The translations under genes and the position numbers were made by a program. The notes below the pieces were generated by a model that saw only the letters and a program-made list of their open reading frames with translations, had not been told where the DNA came from and made no database searches. From SZUA-365 sp034002405 (GTDB lineage: Bacteria; Bacteroidota; Ignavibacteria; SZUA-365), in the NCBI GenBank assembly GCA_034002405.1, contig JAVFAS010000006.1, forward strand, positions 1-64,000: DNA of 64,000 bases, read 5' to 3'. Below, one piece after another: positions 11,501 to 19,742 of this stretch (position 1 is its first letter; every line of letters starts with the position of its first letter).

Positions 11501-11507
11501 CCGCTGA
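8505..11507 (+). CDS. Secreted GH13 alpha-amylase-family enzyme with N-terminal CBM48-like domain and sorting-type C-terminus
   Basis: 1000 residues from the ATG at 8505 (8520 also possible); a signal peptide ends at ...FGANAQ. Residues about 20-110 resemble the early-set/CBM48 glycogen-binding fold (LPGEFNNWANN). Two Ig-like domains follow. The catalytic (beta/alpha)8 domain, roughly residues 415-820, has all four GH13 regions: DMTPNHVS, GFRLDVYWG (nucleophile Asp), LLGETDG (acid/base Glu) and FLENHDEDR. The C-terminal 100 residues (FPNPLPSG... GQYHLRL...) resemble a T9SS sorting domain, though the end is atypical. The likely role is extracellular or surface hydrolysis of alpha-glucans. It is a single-gene unit, convergent with the DUF3078 gene. 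Confidence 0.92.
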   Translation: MRVPTMRSLLLALVFLAGLFGANAQDSVDVTFRYFPDGNPTLVHLPGEFNNWANNSGGSINPGNGWTMVRQSDGSWEKTVRLNIGGGSGPDGAYEYKFNENGASTGWLADPLNPLTNGSYGNSIIHVRRPTIFHLQPLPGSIVRTATPELIADVFPATGQYIDTLASQVLVDGVRVATFGSAYDPATGILRVPLPAMTDGEHTVTVAAWEPHDHASSLATTFTVRAAPLQWLTRDNPRVRVTAMELMFVADGPDITDVLVVRNETDTLPAVPVGNVFAVQASLLEGENRFVAHGRTSGAAIQSGILRLVRVIDHAPHAEIQLGFSGGTVNLNAYASTDPDGDALTFHWRSEDDRNPLPLGVDHDGAHISFAPPAKPGEYYFTLEARDPDANAGIARNYVRIVQDADPTLGRVDENPSWVRDAIVYEIFVPAFSSRGDLHGVIDGMPHIKQLGVNTIWLMPIMDNLGTTNAFNGGYNIIDFYNVDESLGTLADFDRLIDSARANDLRVILDMTPNHVSGSHPWVEDIRQWLGHSIYRGYIESRVLGGDRGLGQSVVEQHGYPLYARYSNWTLANLNLSNAETREAMMDVHRYWLVDRRADGFRLDVYWGPQERYGAATWWRPFREEIKRYKPDVFLLGETDGTGPGSEINYADGGGALDAGYDWSWYGQIKSTLGNGDVAALHSRTSNYSPNLHYNHHTGANASYFRFLENHDEDRIAQIFQSTPPRSMPGAAVMFTAPGIPLIYAGQEIGWRGQRDRIAFTSPPQPALLPYYRRLASIRSMWPALRSPRIAPILHGTPGTYAFLRPGLDENIIVAANFRDIPVTVTLDVPVDKLELSAPPLADDVLYLNDLMVDSTFSLRGEDLRAFRFDLAPFQTRTLLLSDSAMFALVTGMTPLRDAAPMTFGIDATFPNPLPSGHASTIRYTLDGPIGQRSIVRCTVHDQLGRERFRGAPWERARGTHSESIDLGSLPAGQYHLRLQATDPSTGMIRMDTRPVTILR

Positions 11508-11555
11508 TCACACACCGGACGTGCGCACCGGCGACGCACCGTATCCCTGCGAGAA

Positions 11556-12422
11556 TCAGAGAATGGAATAGCGCAGTCCGAGCGCCAGCGCCTGCTTGAT
11601 CTGCGTGCGTCGCGTCTGCGCGATATCATGGACGAGCAGCACATTGAGCGAGACGTCGATATACGAATTGACCTTTGCCGACAGCGTGTTGTCCCAGCGC
11701 ACATCCCAGACGTCCATCTGGTCGAAGGCGGAGAACATGTTGAGTTGCGACGTATAGAGCACGTTCTCCATCACATGGACCTTCAGTCCCGTCGCCGATT
11801 CGATACCCGTCTGGAAACGGAAGGTCTCGACTTCGTCGGGCGTGTCGGGGTCATCGGCGAAGCCGTATTCGGACGAAAATATCTCCTTGAACGCCACACC
11901 GAGGCGGGTGAAGAATACCTCGCCCTCGGCGTAGGTAAAGCCGGCGGACTGGATCAGGTAGCCCGGATCCCACAGGCCGGAGGTCTGCACGCGCTCCTCG
12001 ATACCGGTCGCTTCGTTCATCCGAATCTTGTATCCCGGCGCGAGCTGCGTCCGCAACTGGTTGGCGACGTAGGGATCGATTTTCCACCCGATGTTGCGTG
12101 AGTAGAGACTCTCCCAAAAGAGTTCATCCTCGGATTTCTCGAACTCCGCGTCGCCGAGCTTGGTCTGGCCGTAGGCGATTTTCAGCGTATTCTTCCAGAC
12201 CCAGACTGGTTGCTTGTAGAGGAACATTCCATTGGTGAAGATGGTCCATGCGAGCGTGTTCTCCCCGCCCTGCGTCCAGTCATGGAGGGACACCTGCGTG
12301 AGATTGAGGCCGGCGACGAGCGTATTGTTCCAGCCATCCGGGGTTTCCTCGGCATCCTGCGCCACGGCGGGAATCCCGAGGAAGAACACGAGAAGGATGG
12401 AGGTGAGAAGTCTGCGAGTCAT
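11556..12422 (-). CDS. DUF3078-like outer-membrane beta-barrel protein
   Basis: 288 residues from the ATG at 12422, preceded by CAGGAG; longer in-frame starts enter the upstream permease gene and are rejected. The signal peptide ends ...GIPAVAQ. The mature protein has the pattern of DUF3078 proteins: WNNTLVAGLNLTQVSLHDW, TQGGENTL, then alternating amphipathic strands and LAPGYKI, ending with a terminal strand and aromatic-type end (GLRYSIL). Function in the family is not defined. It lies 32 bp behind the ABC permease and may be co-transcribed with the exporter, suggesting an outer-membrane role linked to that system, but this is inference. Confidence 0.82.
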   Translation of the reverse strand: MTRRLLTSILLVFFLGIPAVAQDAEETPDGWNNTLVAGLNLTQVSLHDWTQGGENTLAWTIFTNGMFLYKQPVWVWKNTLKIAYGQTKLGDAEFEKSEDELFWESLYSRNIGWKIDPYVANQLRTQLAPGYKIRMNEATGIEERVQTSGLWDPGYLIQSAGFTYAEGEVFFTRLGVAFKEIFSSEYGFADDPDTPDEVETFRFQTGIESATGLKVHVMENVLYTSQLNMFSAFDQMDVWDVRWDNTLSAKVNSYIDVSLNVLLVHDIAQTRRTQIKQALALGLRYSIL

Positions 12423-12454
12423 GATCTGGTCTCCTGAATGTGCAATGGTTGGGC

Positions 12455-14095
12455 TTACATGGTGAATTGGAAGTCGGCGGCTTTCCTCCGCACGCGTCGC
12501 GCGGCAAGCTTCTCGAAGATGATGGTCAGCACGGCGAGGGAGACGAGGGTTGCGCCGGTGCCGACAGGAGAAGTGTAGATCCATCGCGCGAGCAGGTTGA
12601 TGGTCGCGGTCATCCCCACGGCCGCGATGATGATGCCGACGAAGATACCGCTGCTGCGTTCCCCCTTCCGCAGAGGACGCGAGAACGGAAGATGCGGGTT
12701 CGCCATCACCAGCAACTGCATGATGCAATGGGAAAGCAGCGCGAGGATGAGCACGTGCACCACGACATGCTGGATGCTGTTGAAGTACACCGCGAACAGG
12801 ATGCCGAGCGCCAGCACGTAGGGCAGGACAAACAGCACCATGAGCACGTCCTTCATCGCAAGAACGAGATTCCCCTTGTCCGACGGCGTGGCATGGAAGA
12901 TCCATGACGCCTGCCACGAGTCGCTGCGCACCATGGCCGCCATGAGCAGGACGGGAAAAAACGCCAACGCGAAATACAGCAGCGTGGTCTTGCTCACGTG
13001 CTCCGCGGGTGAGACGAACGGATCGGCGAGGCCCCCTCCCGAACTCAGTCCCGTCAGCAGGTACAGAATGGTCAGCGGCACGATGGCAAGCACTGGTAGC
13101 CGGAATTTAATATCGTATTTAAATTGATTCCGAATCAGCAGCGCGGCGGCACGTGCCTCGCCACGGCCGAACAGCGGAACGCTCGACGGACGGTGCGCGG
13201 TGGACGGAGCGCGGCGCTCGCTGCGTTCGCGTTGCCGGGCAAGCAACGCGGCATACTCGAGCGACAGGCGTCCGTGCACATACATTCCCAGGAGCGCGAT
13301 CACGCCCGCGCCGGTCAGCAGCGCGGCGAGCGACAGCCAGATCTTTTCGCCCGCGGCGAGCGGCACCAGGCTGCTGAACCAGACCGGCGGCAGCACCAGC
13401 ATCCACGCCTCCATGTGCAGTTCGAGGTCTTGAATGATCCGATGGTCGAGCATCATCGAAAAGACCATCCCACTCCCATACACGAGGAAGGATTGCAGCA
13501 GTTGGAGATAACTGAATACCCGAAGGAGTTTTTTCGGGTGCACGACGCGCATGAGATGCACGTAGAAAAAAATCACGAGCAGCGAGACCATCACGGCGGC
13601 GCCCAGAATCGCGATCAGGATCGCCGCACCGAGCTGGGGCTGGAATCCATTGCGGAAGGTGTACACCAGCGAGGGAAACAGGCCGATCGCGGTACTGGTC
13701 ACGCCGAGATAGGCCAGCAGATTCGCCATCCGGGCGGCGAAGTACGTTCGCGAGGAAACCGGGCGCGGCGCGAGTACTTCATAATCCTCGGGCTGAATGA
13801 TGACCGCCTGAAATTCGACCAGGACCGAGGTTGCGATCGAGAACATGACGACACCGATCAGCAGTGTCGCGGTGAGAAAGAGATTCGCATTCGCGATCAC
13901 CAGCGCGCTGAGCACGAGGCCGAGAAAACCATGGAAGAGCGCGAGCTGCAGCATCGGCGGAAACCGTCGTTTCCCCGGTTTCCGCACTGTGGACTTGATC
14001 ATCCCCGCGCGGAAATCCACTTTCAGCGTCGTGCGCAACAACGCCCGAAACTGGACGGGATCCACTCCGAAACGCCGCAACCCGCGGTCGATCAT
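12455..14095 (-). CDS. ABC-2-type transporter permease
   Basis: 546 residues with about 10-12 hydrophobic segments in two groups, separated by a charged cytoplasmic loop near residues 280-330 (ARQRERSERR region). A soluble N-terminal stretch of about 45 residues precedes the first membrane segment. It is the membrane partner of the ATPase encoded just upstream: the ATPase stop and this start overlap in ATGA (14092-14095), indicating translational coupling. It probably exports a substrate or acts in envelope maintenance; nothing in the sequence identifies the cargo. Confidence 0.85.
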   Translation of the reverse strand: MIDRGLRRFGVDPVQFRALLRTTLKVDFRAGMIKSTVRKPGKRRFPPMLQLALFHGFLGLVLSALVIANANLFLTATLLIGVVMFSIATSVLVEFQAVIIQPEDYEVLAPRPVSSRTYFAARMANLLAYLGVTSTAIGLFPSLVYTFRNGFQPQLGAAILIAILGAAVMVSLLVIFFYVHLMRVVHPKKLLRVFSYLQLLQSFLVYGSGMVFSMMLDHRIIQDLELHMEAWMLVLPPVWFSSLVPLAAGEKIWLSLAALLTGAGVIALLGMYVHGRLSLEYAALLARQRERSERRAPSTAHRPSSVPLFGRGEARAAALLIRNQFKYDIKFRLPVLAIVPLTILYLLTGLSSGGGLADPFVSPAEHVSKTTLLYFALAFFPVLLMAAMVRSDSWQASWIFHATPSDKGNLVLAMKDVLMVLFVLPYVLALGILFAVYFNSIQHVVVHVLILALLSHCIMQLLVMANPHLPFSRPLRKGERSSGIFVGIIIAAVGMTATINLLARWIYTSPVGTGATLVSLAVLTIIFEKLAARRVRRKAADFQFTM

Positions 14096-14859
14096 ACCCG
14101 CTCCAGCGCGGCCATGAACTCGCTGGTCAGCTCCTCGGTGTCGCGAACGCCCGTGATGCGGCTGAAGGCATCCTCGAGCGAGGCGGAATCCGTATCCTCG
14201 ACAATGCTGCGCGCCGTGCCCGCGATGATCTGCTGTCCCCGGTCGATGATGATGATGCGGGTGCAGATGCGCTCCACCACCTCGAGAATATGCGAGGAGA
14301 AAAAGATCGTTTTCCCCTGTGCGGCGAGTTTTTTCAGGAGTTCCTTGACCACCATCGCGGCGTTCGCGTCGAGTCCGTTGAGCGGTTCATCGAGAAACAG
14401 CACCTCCGGTCGATGCAGCAGGGCCGACGAGATGAGGACTTTCTGCTTCATCCCCTTCGAGAACTCCGCGAGCCTCTGATCTTTCGCATGGAGGATGCCA
14501 AAAAGATCGAGCAATTCGCAATACCGCGACTCCGCGACCACCGGGTCGATATGGTACAGGCTCGCGACGAAATCCAGATACTCGGCTGGTGAGAGGTTCT
14601 CATACATCGCGCCGCTCTCCGGGATGTACCCGATCCGTTTCTTCACCTCGATCGGGAAGCGCTGCACGTCGAAGCCCGCGATCTCGGCCGTCCCCGACGT
14701 GGGCTGGAGCATGCCGGTGAGCATTTTCACCGTGGTTGATTTCCCCGCGCCGTTCGGCCCGAGAAATCCGAGGATCTCGCCGGGATACACCGACAGGGTG
14801 ATATGATCGACGGCGACTGTTTCTTCGAAACGTTTTGTGAGATCGGTGATACGGATCAT
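14092..14859 (-). CDS. ABC transporter ATP-binding protein
   Basis: 255 residues from the ATG at 14859, where the conserved opening MIRITDLTKRFEETVAV begins; an upstream ATG at 14997 adds a stretch that does not look coding. Walker A is GPNGAGKST, the ABC signature is degenerate (EFSKGMKQK, normal for ABC-2 exporters), and Walker B is VLFLDEPLNGLD followed by SSHILEVVERI (H-loop). It overlaps the permease by 4 bp. DrrA/CcmA-type exporters share this arrangement. Confidence 0.92.
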   Translation of the reverse strand: MIRITDLTKRFEETVAVDHITLSVYPGEILGFLGPNGAGKSTTVKMLTGMLQPTSGTAEIAGFDVQRFPIEVKKRIGYIPESGAMYENLSPAEYLDFVASLYHIDPVVAESRYCELLDLFGILHAKDQRLAEFSKGMKQKVLISSALLHRPEVLFLDEPLNGLDANAAMVVKELLKKLAAQGKTIFFSSHILEVVERICTRIIIIDRGQQIIAGTARSIVEDTDSASLEDAFSRITGVRDTEELTSEFMAALERV

Positions 14860-14995
14860 CGGTCGGTACCGCGGCGTGGAGCGGAGTGCATTTCGGGGAA
14901 TATCGCAAAAAGCCCAGTGTCGGGAAAGTCCGCGCGACCGGTGACGTTCCATCTCCTTGCACATGTCGATGCGAATGCGAACGCGAGGATAGCAC

Positions 14996-15024
14996 AACGC
15001 CCGGATCGTGATGATCCGGGCGTT
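14996..15024 (-). terminator. Probable terminator of the Ycf48-like gene
   Basis: A perfect stem (CGCCCGGATC paired with GATCCGGGCG, 14998-15022, loop of 5) extends by two A-T pairs. On the minus strand it lies about 30 bp past the stop of the propeller gene. The T-tract after it (TTGTGCT) is weak, so termination may be partial. Confidence 0.55.
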
Positions 15025-15054
15025 TGCACATGCGACGGGCGCGTTGTTCGGCGA

Positions 15055-16878
15055 TTACCAGTCACAGCGGAGCAGCGTCCCGTTCTGTCCGACAACCCAC
15101 TGCTGTTTCTTCCCCACCGCCTTGACCGACACGAGATTGACATCCGCGACCCGATCGAGTTTCGTCCAGGTGCGGCCCCCATTGTTGCTGACGAGCACGG
15201 TGCCTTCCGGACCAACGGCCATCCCGTTGAGTTCATCCGAGAAATCGATGTCCGCCATCGGAAGATAGAGGTCCGTGCGTCCCTTGCCCCAGGTCTTCCC
15301 ACCGTCATCGGTGAAAAGAATGGTCCCGCGCGTGCCCGCGACCCATCCGTACTTTCCGTTCAGGAATGCCGCGGAAAGTATGTCGACCGTCTGATCCAGG
15401 TTGAGCGCGGCGAGGTCGACCGCATCCCAACTGGCACCATCGTCGCAGGAGCGGTACATGCTCAGGCGGTCACCGACGGCGAGCCAGCACCGGTCACCGA
15501 TGCTCGTGACACTCTGCATGCGGATTTCCTGCGGGAAGCTGCCCGTCGACCAGGTACGGCCCGCGTCGATCGAACGGCAATACTTCCCGCCAGCACCGAC
15601 CGCGATGGCGGTCTGGCCGTCCGCATCCACGCCGAGCAGATGGAAGGTCTTGTCCTGCTGCATCGTCGTCCACGAAGCGCCGCCGTCGACTGTCCGCGTG
15701 ATCATGCCATTGTAGCCGACGGCGATCGCCGTGCGTGCATCGAGCATCGCGTTGTCGTAGAGCTCGATCGCGCCCGCGTTCGCGTCGGACCAGCTTTCGC
15801 CTGCGTCGGCACTGTAGCGGATCGCGCCATCCTGCCCGACGATGAGACCGTTCGGTCCCTCGAAATCGATCTGGTAGAAGGAGGCGCGCGGTCCCTTGCT
15901 GACGGAGACCCAGGTCGCGCCCCAGTCGGTGGACCGCAGCAAGGTGCCTTCGACGCCCAACACGACACCAGTTCCGGCATCGCTGAAGGAGACGTCCATC
16001 AGATCCTTATCCGTCCCGGACTCCACCTTCTCCCACGATTCGCCGCCATCCTCCGTCTTCAGGATCACGCCGCCCTTGCCGATGCACCAGCCGGTCTTGT
16101 CGCCCACGAAGAACATGGAGATCAGGGAAACGCCCGTGGGCGTCTCGATCATATTCCACTTCTCGCCGCGATTCGTGGTTTTCAGCATCAGACCGTTCCC
16201 GCCGCAGATCAGGCGCACGCGGTCGTTGACATAGTAGATGTATTCGGGATTGCCAGGGAGATTGAAATCCTTCTGCGCCCAGGAATCCCCGCCATTCGTG
16301 GTTTCAAGCATGAGGCCGTTCCATCCCATGGCCCAGCCGCGACGGTCATCGTCGAAATAAATCGAACGGAGAAAGAATGGTTCGCCGTAGGACTTGTCGA
16401 TCCACCGGTTCCCCCCGTCGGTGGTGTGCAGGATCAGACCGCCGACGCCGCATGCCCACCCCACCTCGCGGCTGAAGAAATTGATCGCGTACACGCGTTT
16501 CGTCGTGCCGGTGTTCTGTCGTTGCCAGGTGCGGCCGCCGTCGGTCGTGCGGGAGATGATGCCGTCCTCGCCGCAGGCCCAGCCATACTCCGCATCGATG
16601 AAGCTCTGATCATGGAAAGAGATGGTCGTATTGCTTTCGGTCAGGGACCAGGTCTTGCCGTCATCGGTGGAGCGGATAATCCGACCCTGATCTCCGACAA
16701 TCACGATGTGATTGTCCTGCGGGCGCTGCACGCTGTTGTTGGTGACGCCGTGCGGGAGCGGGTTTTTCCACGTCCATAGCTGTGCCTCGGCAGGGACACC
16801 ACCGGCGATCAGGATAATGGCACACAGCAGTACTCCCCTGCGTCCGGAAGCAACAAACGAGGTGATCCGGTTAATCAT
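15055..16878 (-). CDS. Exported Ycf48/BNR-repeat beta-propeller protein
   Basis: 607 residues from the ATG at 16878, chosen because GAGG lies about 9 nt upstream and a good signal peptide follows (core GVLLCAIILIAGGVPAEAQ). The whole mature protein consists of repeats of about 45 residues with the BNR/Asp-box pattern S/T-x-D-x-G-x-T-W (for example RSTDDGKTW, RTTDGGRTW, KTEDGGESW), alternating with GWACG or GWAMG turns. This is the photosystem-II-stability (Ycf48)-like fold, common in secreted proteins of non-photosynthetic Bacteroidota relatives. At least twelve repeats suggest two propellers. There is no C-terminal sorting domain. Ligand and function are unknown. Confidence 0.85.
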   Translation of the reverse strand: MINRITSFVASGRRGVLLCAIILIAGGVPAEAQLWTWKNPLPHGVTNNSVQRPQDNHIVIVGDQGRIIRSTDDGKTWSLTESNTTISFHDQSFIDAEYGWACGEDGIISRTTDGGRTWQRQNTGTTKRVYAINFFSREVGWACGVGGLILHTTDGGNRWIDKSYGEPFFLRSIYFDDDRRGWAMGWNGLMLETTNGGDSWAQKDFNLPGNPEYIYYVNDRVRLICGGNGLMLKTTNRGEKWNMIETPTGVSLISMFFVGDKTGWCIGKGGVILKTEDGGESWEKVESGTDKDLMDVSFSDAGTGVVLGVEGTLLRSTDWGATWVSVSKGPRASFYQIDFEGPNGLIVGQDGAIRYSADAGESWSDANAGAIELYDNAMLDARTAIAVGYNGMITRTVDGGASWTTMQQDKTFHLLGVDADGQTAIAVGAGGKYCRSIDAGRTWSTGSFPQEIRMQSVTSIGDRCWLAVGDRLSMYRSCDDGASWDAVDLAALNLDQTVDILSAAFLNGKYGWVAGTRGTILFTDDGGKTWGKGRTDLYLPMADIDFSDELNGMAVGPEGTVLVSNNGGRTWTKLDRVADVNLVSVKAVGKKQQWVVGQNGTLLRCDW

Positions 16879-17014
16879 GAGCATGGTCCTCAACATTTTG
16901 TATGGGCGAAAGCAGTGACTCAAGCCGGAAAATACGTTCCATTCCGCGAAAATGAAAGCGGTGCTCGCGGGCGCGGCGCGGCGCCGCCTGTTTTCTATTC
17001 ACCGGAGACCGATG

Positions 17015-17021
17015 TATCTTG
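17015..17021 (+). promoter_or_regulatory. Bacteroidota-like -7 box TATCTTG upstream of znuA
   Basis: TATCTTG at 17015-17021 lies 24 bp before the znuA ATG, with TTTC starting 23 bp upstream of it. No clear Shine-Dalgarno sequence precedes the ATG, so a short-leader transcript is likely. A GC-rich palindrome (GCGGCGCCGC) lies just upstream. Confidence 0.45.
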
Positions 17022-17038
17022 TCCGGCGGTAGCAGACC

Positions 17039-17998
17039 ATGAAGACCATCACCTCCCTCGCTTTCCTGTTCCTTCTCCTCCTCGCGGGCTGCGATGCACC
17101 GCGCGAGCGCACTCGTCCCCTTGTGGTGACCAGTATCGCACCGATTGGCGACTGGATCGCGACGCTCGGCGGTGGTGACATCGACGTGCAGGTGCTCGTC
17201 TCCCCCGCCGCGAATCCACACACCTTCGAACTCTCCCCCGGCCAGTTACGCGATGCCAGCCAGGCATCGCTGGTTGTGTTCAACGGCGCGGGACTCGAAT
17301 TCTGGGCCGACCGGTTGCTCGACAATCTTCACGATCCACGGACACCCGTGCTCACGCTCAGCGATGGCGTCGACGTCGTGCAGGACGGGCACGACCATGC
17401 CCATCACGCACACGGGCATGACGCGGAAGCACACGGGCATGACGCGGAAGCACACGGGCATGACGCGGAACACGACGGGACCCACGGGGGCACGGCAGTC
17501 GGCAATCCGCATTTCTGGCTCGACCCGGTGATCGCGCGCAATGCCGTCCATCGCATCGCTTCCGCACTGATCACACTGCTCCCCGCTCGACGCGATTCGA
17601 TCGAACAGCGTCTTGCGCTGCTCGATGACGCGCTGCGCCAGCTCGATACGGAGTTCCGCACGATCGCGGACAGGTGGAAACACCGTCGCTTCGTGAGCGA
17701 TCATGCCGCATGGGTCTACTTCGCGCGACGCTATGGCCTCGAGGAAGCCGGGGTAATCGAGGAACTTCCCGGCCGCGAGATCTCCGCCCGCGCGATGGCG
17801 GGACTCATCCGCTTGATGAAGGAACAGGATGTTCAGGTCGTTTTTGCGGATGTGCGAAAATCCTCTCATGCCGCCGACCTCCTCGGCCAGGAAAGCGGCG
17901 CGCGCGTCGTGCGACTGGATTTACTCTGCTCGGACGGCAAGGGCTATCTTCACATGATGCGGGACAACCTCGCGAAAATATCCTCGGTGATGCAATGA
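17039..17998 (+). CDS. znuA: Zinc ABC transporter substrate-binding lipoprotein
   Basis: 319 residues. The signal peptide carries a lipobox, LAGC (Cys near residue 18). It is a cluster-9 (TroA/ZnuA) solute-binding protein: ANPHTFELSP gives the first metal His, and FWLDPV, the conserved HAAWVYFARRYGL and the later VFADVRKSS fit the rest of the site. Between them, residues 125-144 are a His/Asp loop of three 7-residue repeats (HGHDAEA), typical of zinc rather than manganese binders. It is the first gene of a three-gene operon; its stop overlaps the znuC start (ATGA at 17995). Confidence 0.93.
   Translation: MKTITSLAFLFLLLLAGCDAPRERTRPLVVTSIAPIGDWIATLGGGDIDVQVLVSPAANPHTFELSPGQLRDASQASLVVFNGAGLEFWADRLLDNLHDPRTPVLTLSDGVDVVQDGHDHAHHAHGHDAEAHGHDAEAHGHDAEHDGTHGGTAVGNPHFWLDPVIARNAVHRIASALITLLPARRDSIEQRLALLDDALRQLDTEFRTIADRWKHRRFVSDHAAWVYFARRYGLEEAGVIEELPGREISARAMAGLIRLMKEQDVQVVFADVRKSSHAADLLGQESGARVVRLDLLCSDGKGYLHMMRDNLAKISSVMQ
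17411..17470 (+). repeat. Three tandem 21-bp repeats inside znuA
   Basis: The unit CACGGGCATGACGCGGAAGCA occurs at 17411-17431 and 17432-17452, with a third partial copy at 17453-17470. Each copy encodes HGHDAEA, so unit gain or loss keeps frame and changes the length of the metal-binding loop. Confidence 0.9.
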
Positions 17999-18804
17999 GC
18001 GGTCAGCAGGACACGTCGCCTGTCTTCGACATTGAATTCCGCGATGTCTCGGTCCGGTATGATCACCTTCCCGCGCTCGAGCATGTGAGTTTCGGTATTC
18101 CACACGGAAGCTTTTGGGGCATCATCGGACCAAACGGTTCCGGTAAAAGCACGTTGGTCAAAACCGCGCTCGGGCTGTTGCGTCCGTATCACGGCAGTGT
18201 GCGGACGCTCGGGTACGATCCAGCCGATCTCGGTCCGCGTCGCGCCCGGCTGGGATACGTGCCCCAGTACGCAACCCTCGACTTTACATTTCCGCTGGAA
18301 GTCATCGACGTCGTGACGATGGGACTGTACGGGCAGATCGGGATCTTCCGCCGGATCACCGGCGCGCACCGCGCGCGGGCTTTCGAAGCCCTCGAGCGTG
18401 TGCAGATGCAGGATTTCGCCCAGCGACAGATCAGCATGCTTTCGGGCGGTCAACGGCAGCGCGTCCTCATCGCACGCGCCCTGGCCGTCAACCCGGCCCT
18501 GCTCATCCTCGATGAACCGACGGCGGCGCTCGACCACTCCTCGTCGGAGGGACTCTACGAATGGATCAACGACCTGCATCGCGCCAGCGGCATGACCATC
18601 GTCCTGGTCACGCATGACATCGGGGTGGTGAGCGAATACGTCGACTCCGTCGCCTGCCTCAACCGCACGCTCGTGGCTCACGGCAGGCCGGTGGATGTGC
18701 TCCACACACCGACGCTCGAAAACATGTACGGGTGCGGTGCGGTGCTCTTCGGACATGGCGAGGTGCCGCATATGGTGGTGCGCAAAGAGCAGGCACGGGA
18801 ATGA
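17995..18804 (+). CDS. znuC: Zinc ABC transporter ATP-binding protein
   Basis: 269 residues from the ATG at 17995, which overlaps the znuA stop; an upstream open frame is an artefact. Walker A is GPNGSGKST, the signature is LSGGQRQRVLIARAL, Walker B is ALLILDEPTAALD, and the H-loop is VLVTHDIG. The Q-loop YVPQYATLDFTFPLEVIDVVTMG is characteristic of metal-importer ATPases (ZnuC/MntB). It supplies energy to the ZnuB channel at the inner membrane. Its stop overlaps the next start by 4 bp. Confidence 0.94.
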   Translation: MSGQQDTSPVFDIEFRDVSVRYDHLPALEHVSFGIPHGSFWGIIGPNGSGKSTLVKTALGLLRPYHGSVRTLGYDPADLGPRRARLGYVPQYATLDFTFPLEVIDVVTMGLYGQIGIFRRITGAHRARAFEALERVQMQDFAQRQISMLSGGQRQRVLIARALAVNPALLILDEPTAALDHSSSEGLYEWINDLHRASGMTIVLVTHDIGVVSEYVDSVACLNRTLVAHGRPVDVLHTPTLENMYGCGAVLFGHGEVPHMVVRKEQARE

Positions 18805-19643
18805 GTGAACTCCTGTCGCATACGTTCATGCAGCGGGCGCTGATCGAGGCCATCCTCATTGGGGGCGTCTGCGCCGTGATCGGGGTGTATGTGGTGCTCA
18901 ACGGTTTGTCCTTCATTGGCGCGGGCATATCGCATTCCACGTTCGCGGGCGTCGCGTTCGGTTTACTGCTCGGCGTCGATCCACTGATCACGGCCATGCT
19001 CTTTTCCACGCTCGTCGCGCTCAGCATCGGCTGGGTGAGCGAACGGACGGATCTCAAACACGACACCTCGGTCGGAATCTTTTTCGCCGCGACGATGGCG
19101 CTGGGCGTGTTGCTGATCGGCTTTCTCAAGGACACCTACGTCGATGTGTACAGCTATCTCTTCGGCAACATCCTCGCGCTGACCGCGACCGATATGTGGC
19201 TCAGTCTCGCGATGACCGCCATCGTCCTCGCGGTCGTGCTCGCGTTGTTCAAGGAATTCCTCGCATTGAGTTTCGACGCCGAAGTGGCTTCCGTGATGGG
19301 TCTGCCGGTTCGCGTCCTGCACTATCTCCTGCTCGCGCTCATCGCCCTGACCGTGGTTCTGAGCGTCAAGGCCGTCGGTGTGGTGCTGGTTTCCGCGCTG
19401 ATCGTGACTCCCGCCGCCGCCGCCCACCAGCTCACGGTCCGCTTCAACCGCATGATGCTCCTGTCGATCGTGATCGGCGTCGGTTCCTCGGTGGGAGGCC
19501 TCCTCCTTTCGTATTGGGTTGATGTCCCCTCCGGGGCCGGGATCGTCCTCATCGCGACGATGGCATTTTTTCTCTCCTGGCTGCTCTCCCCCCGTCGGCG
19601 CGCACGGCACCAAGCCGCATCCGTTCCCCCGACCGCCGCATGA
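18801..19643 (+). CDS. znuB: Zinc ABC transporter permease
   Basis: 280 residues from the ATG at 18801, overlapping the znuC stop. It is an ABC-3 family permease with eight or nine membrane segments: GGVCAVIGVYVVLNGLSFIG near the start, DTSVGIFFAATMALGVLLIG in the middle and the conserved VLVSALIVTPAAAAHQL near residue 220. The C-terminus is cytoplasmic and basic. It forms the inner-membrane channel for zinc delivered by ZnuA. Confidence 0.94.
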   Translation: MSELLSHTFMQRALIEAILIGGVCAVIGVYVVLNGLSFIGAGISHSTFAGVAFGLLLGVDPLITAMLFSTLVALSIGWVSERTDLKHDTSVGIFFAATMALGVLLIGFLKDTYVDVYSYLFGNILALTATDMWLSLAMTAIVLAVVLALFKEFLALSFDAEVASVMGLPVRVLHYLLLALIALTVVLSVKAVGVVLVSALIVTPAAAAHQLTVRFNRMMLLSIVIGVGSSVGGLLLSYWVDVPSGAGIVLIATMAFFLSWLLSPRRRARHQAASVPPTAA

Positions 19644-19680
19644 ACCCACGCGCATGACTCCATGCGCATGCCGCGGGATG

Positions 19681-19715
19681 GCATCGTCCCTGACGGGACG
19701 AGAGATGCGATTTCC
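19681..19715 (+). terminator. Possible terminator of the znuACB operon
   Basis: GCATCGTCCC pairs with GGGACGA...GATGC (19681-19708, with a small bulge) and is followed by GATTT. It lies about 40 bp past the znuB stop. The T-run is short. Confidence 0.4.
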
Positions 19716-19742
19716 CGAAAATGTACTCTTATGATTCGTAGA

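Noticed and set aside
17411..17470. Tandem repeats considered as a CRISPR-like array
   Set aside because: Units are directly adjacent without spacers and encode an in-frame His-rich loop of ZnuA.
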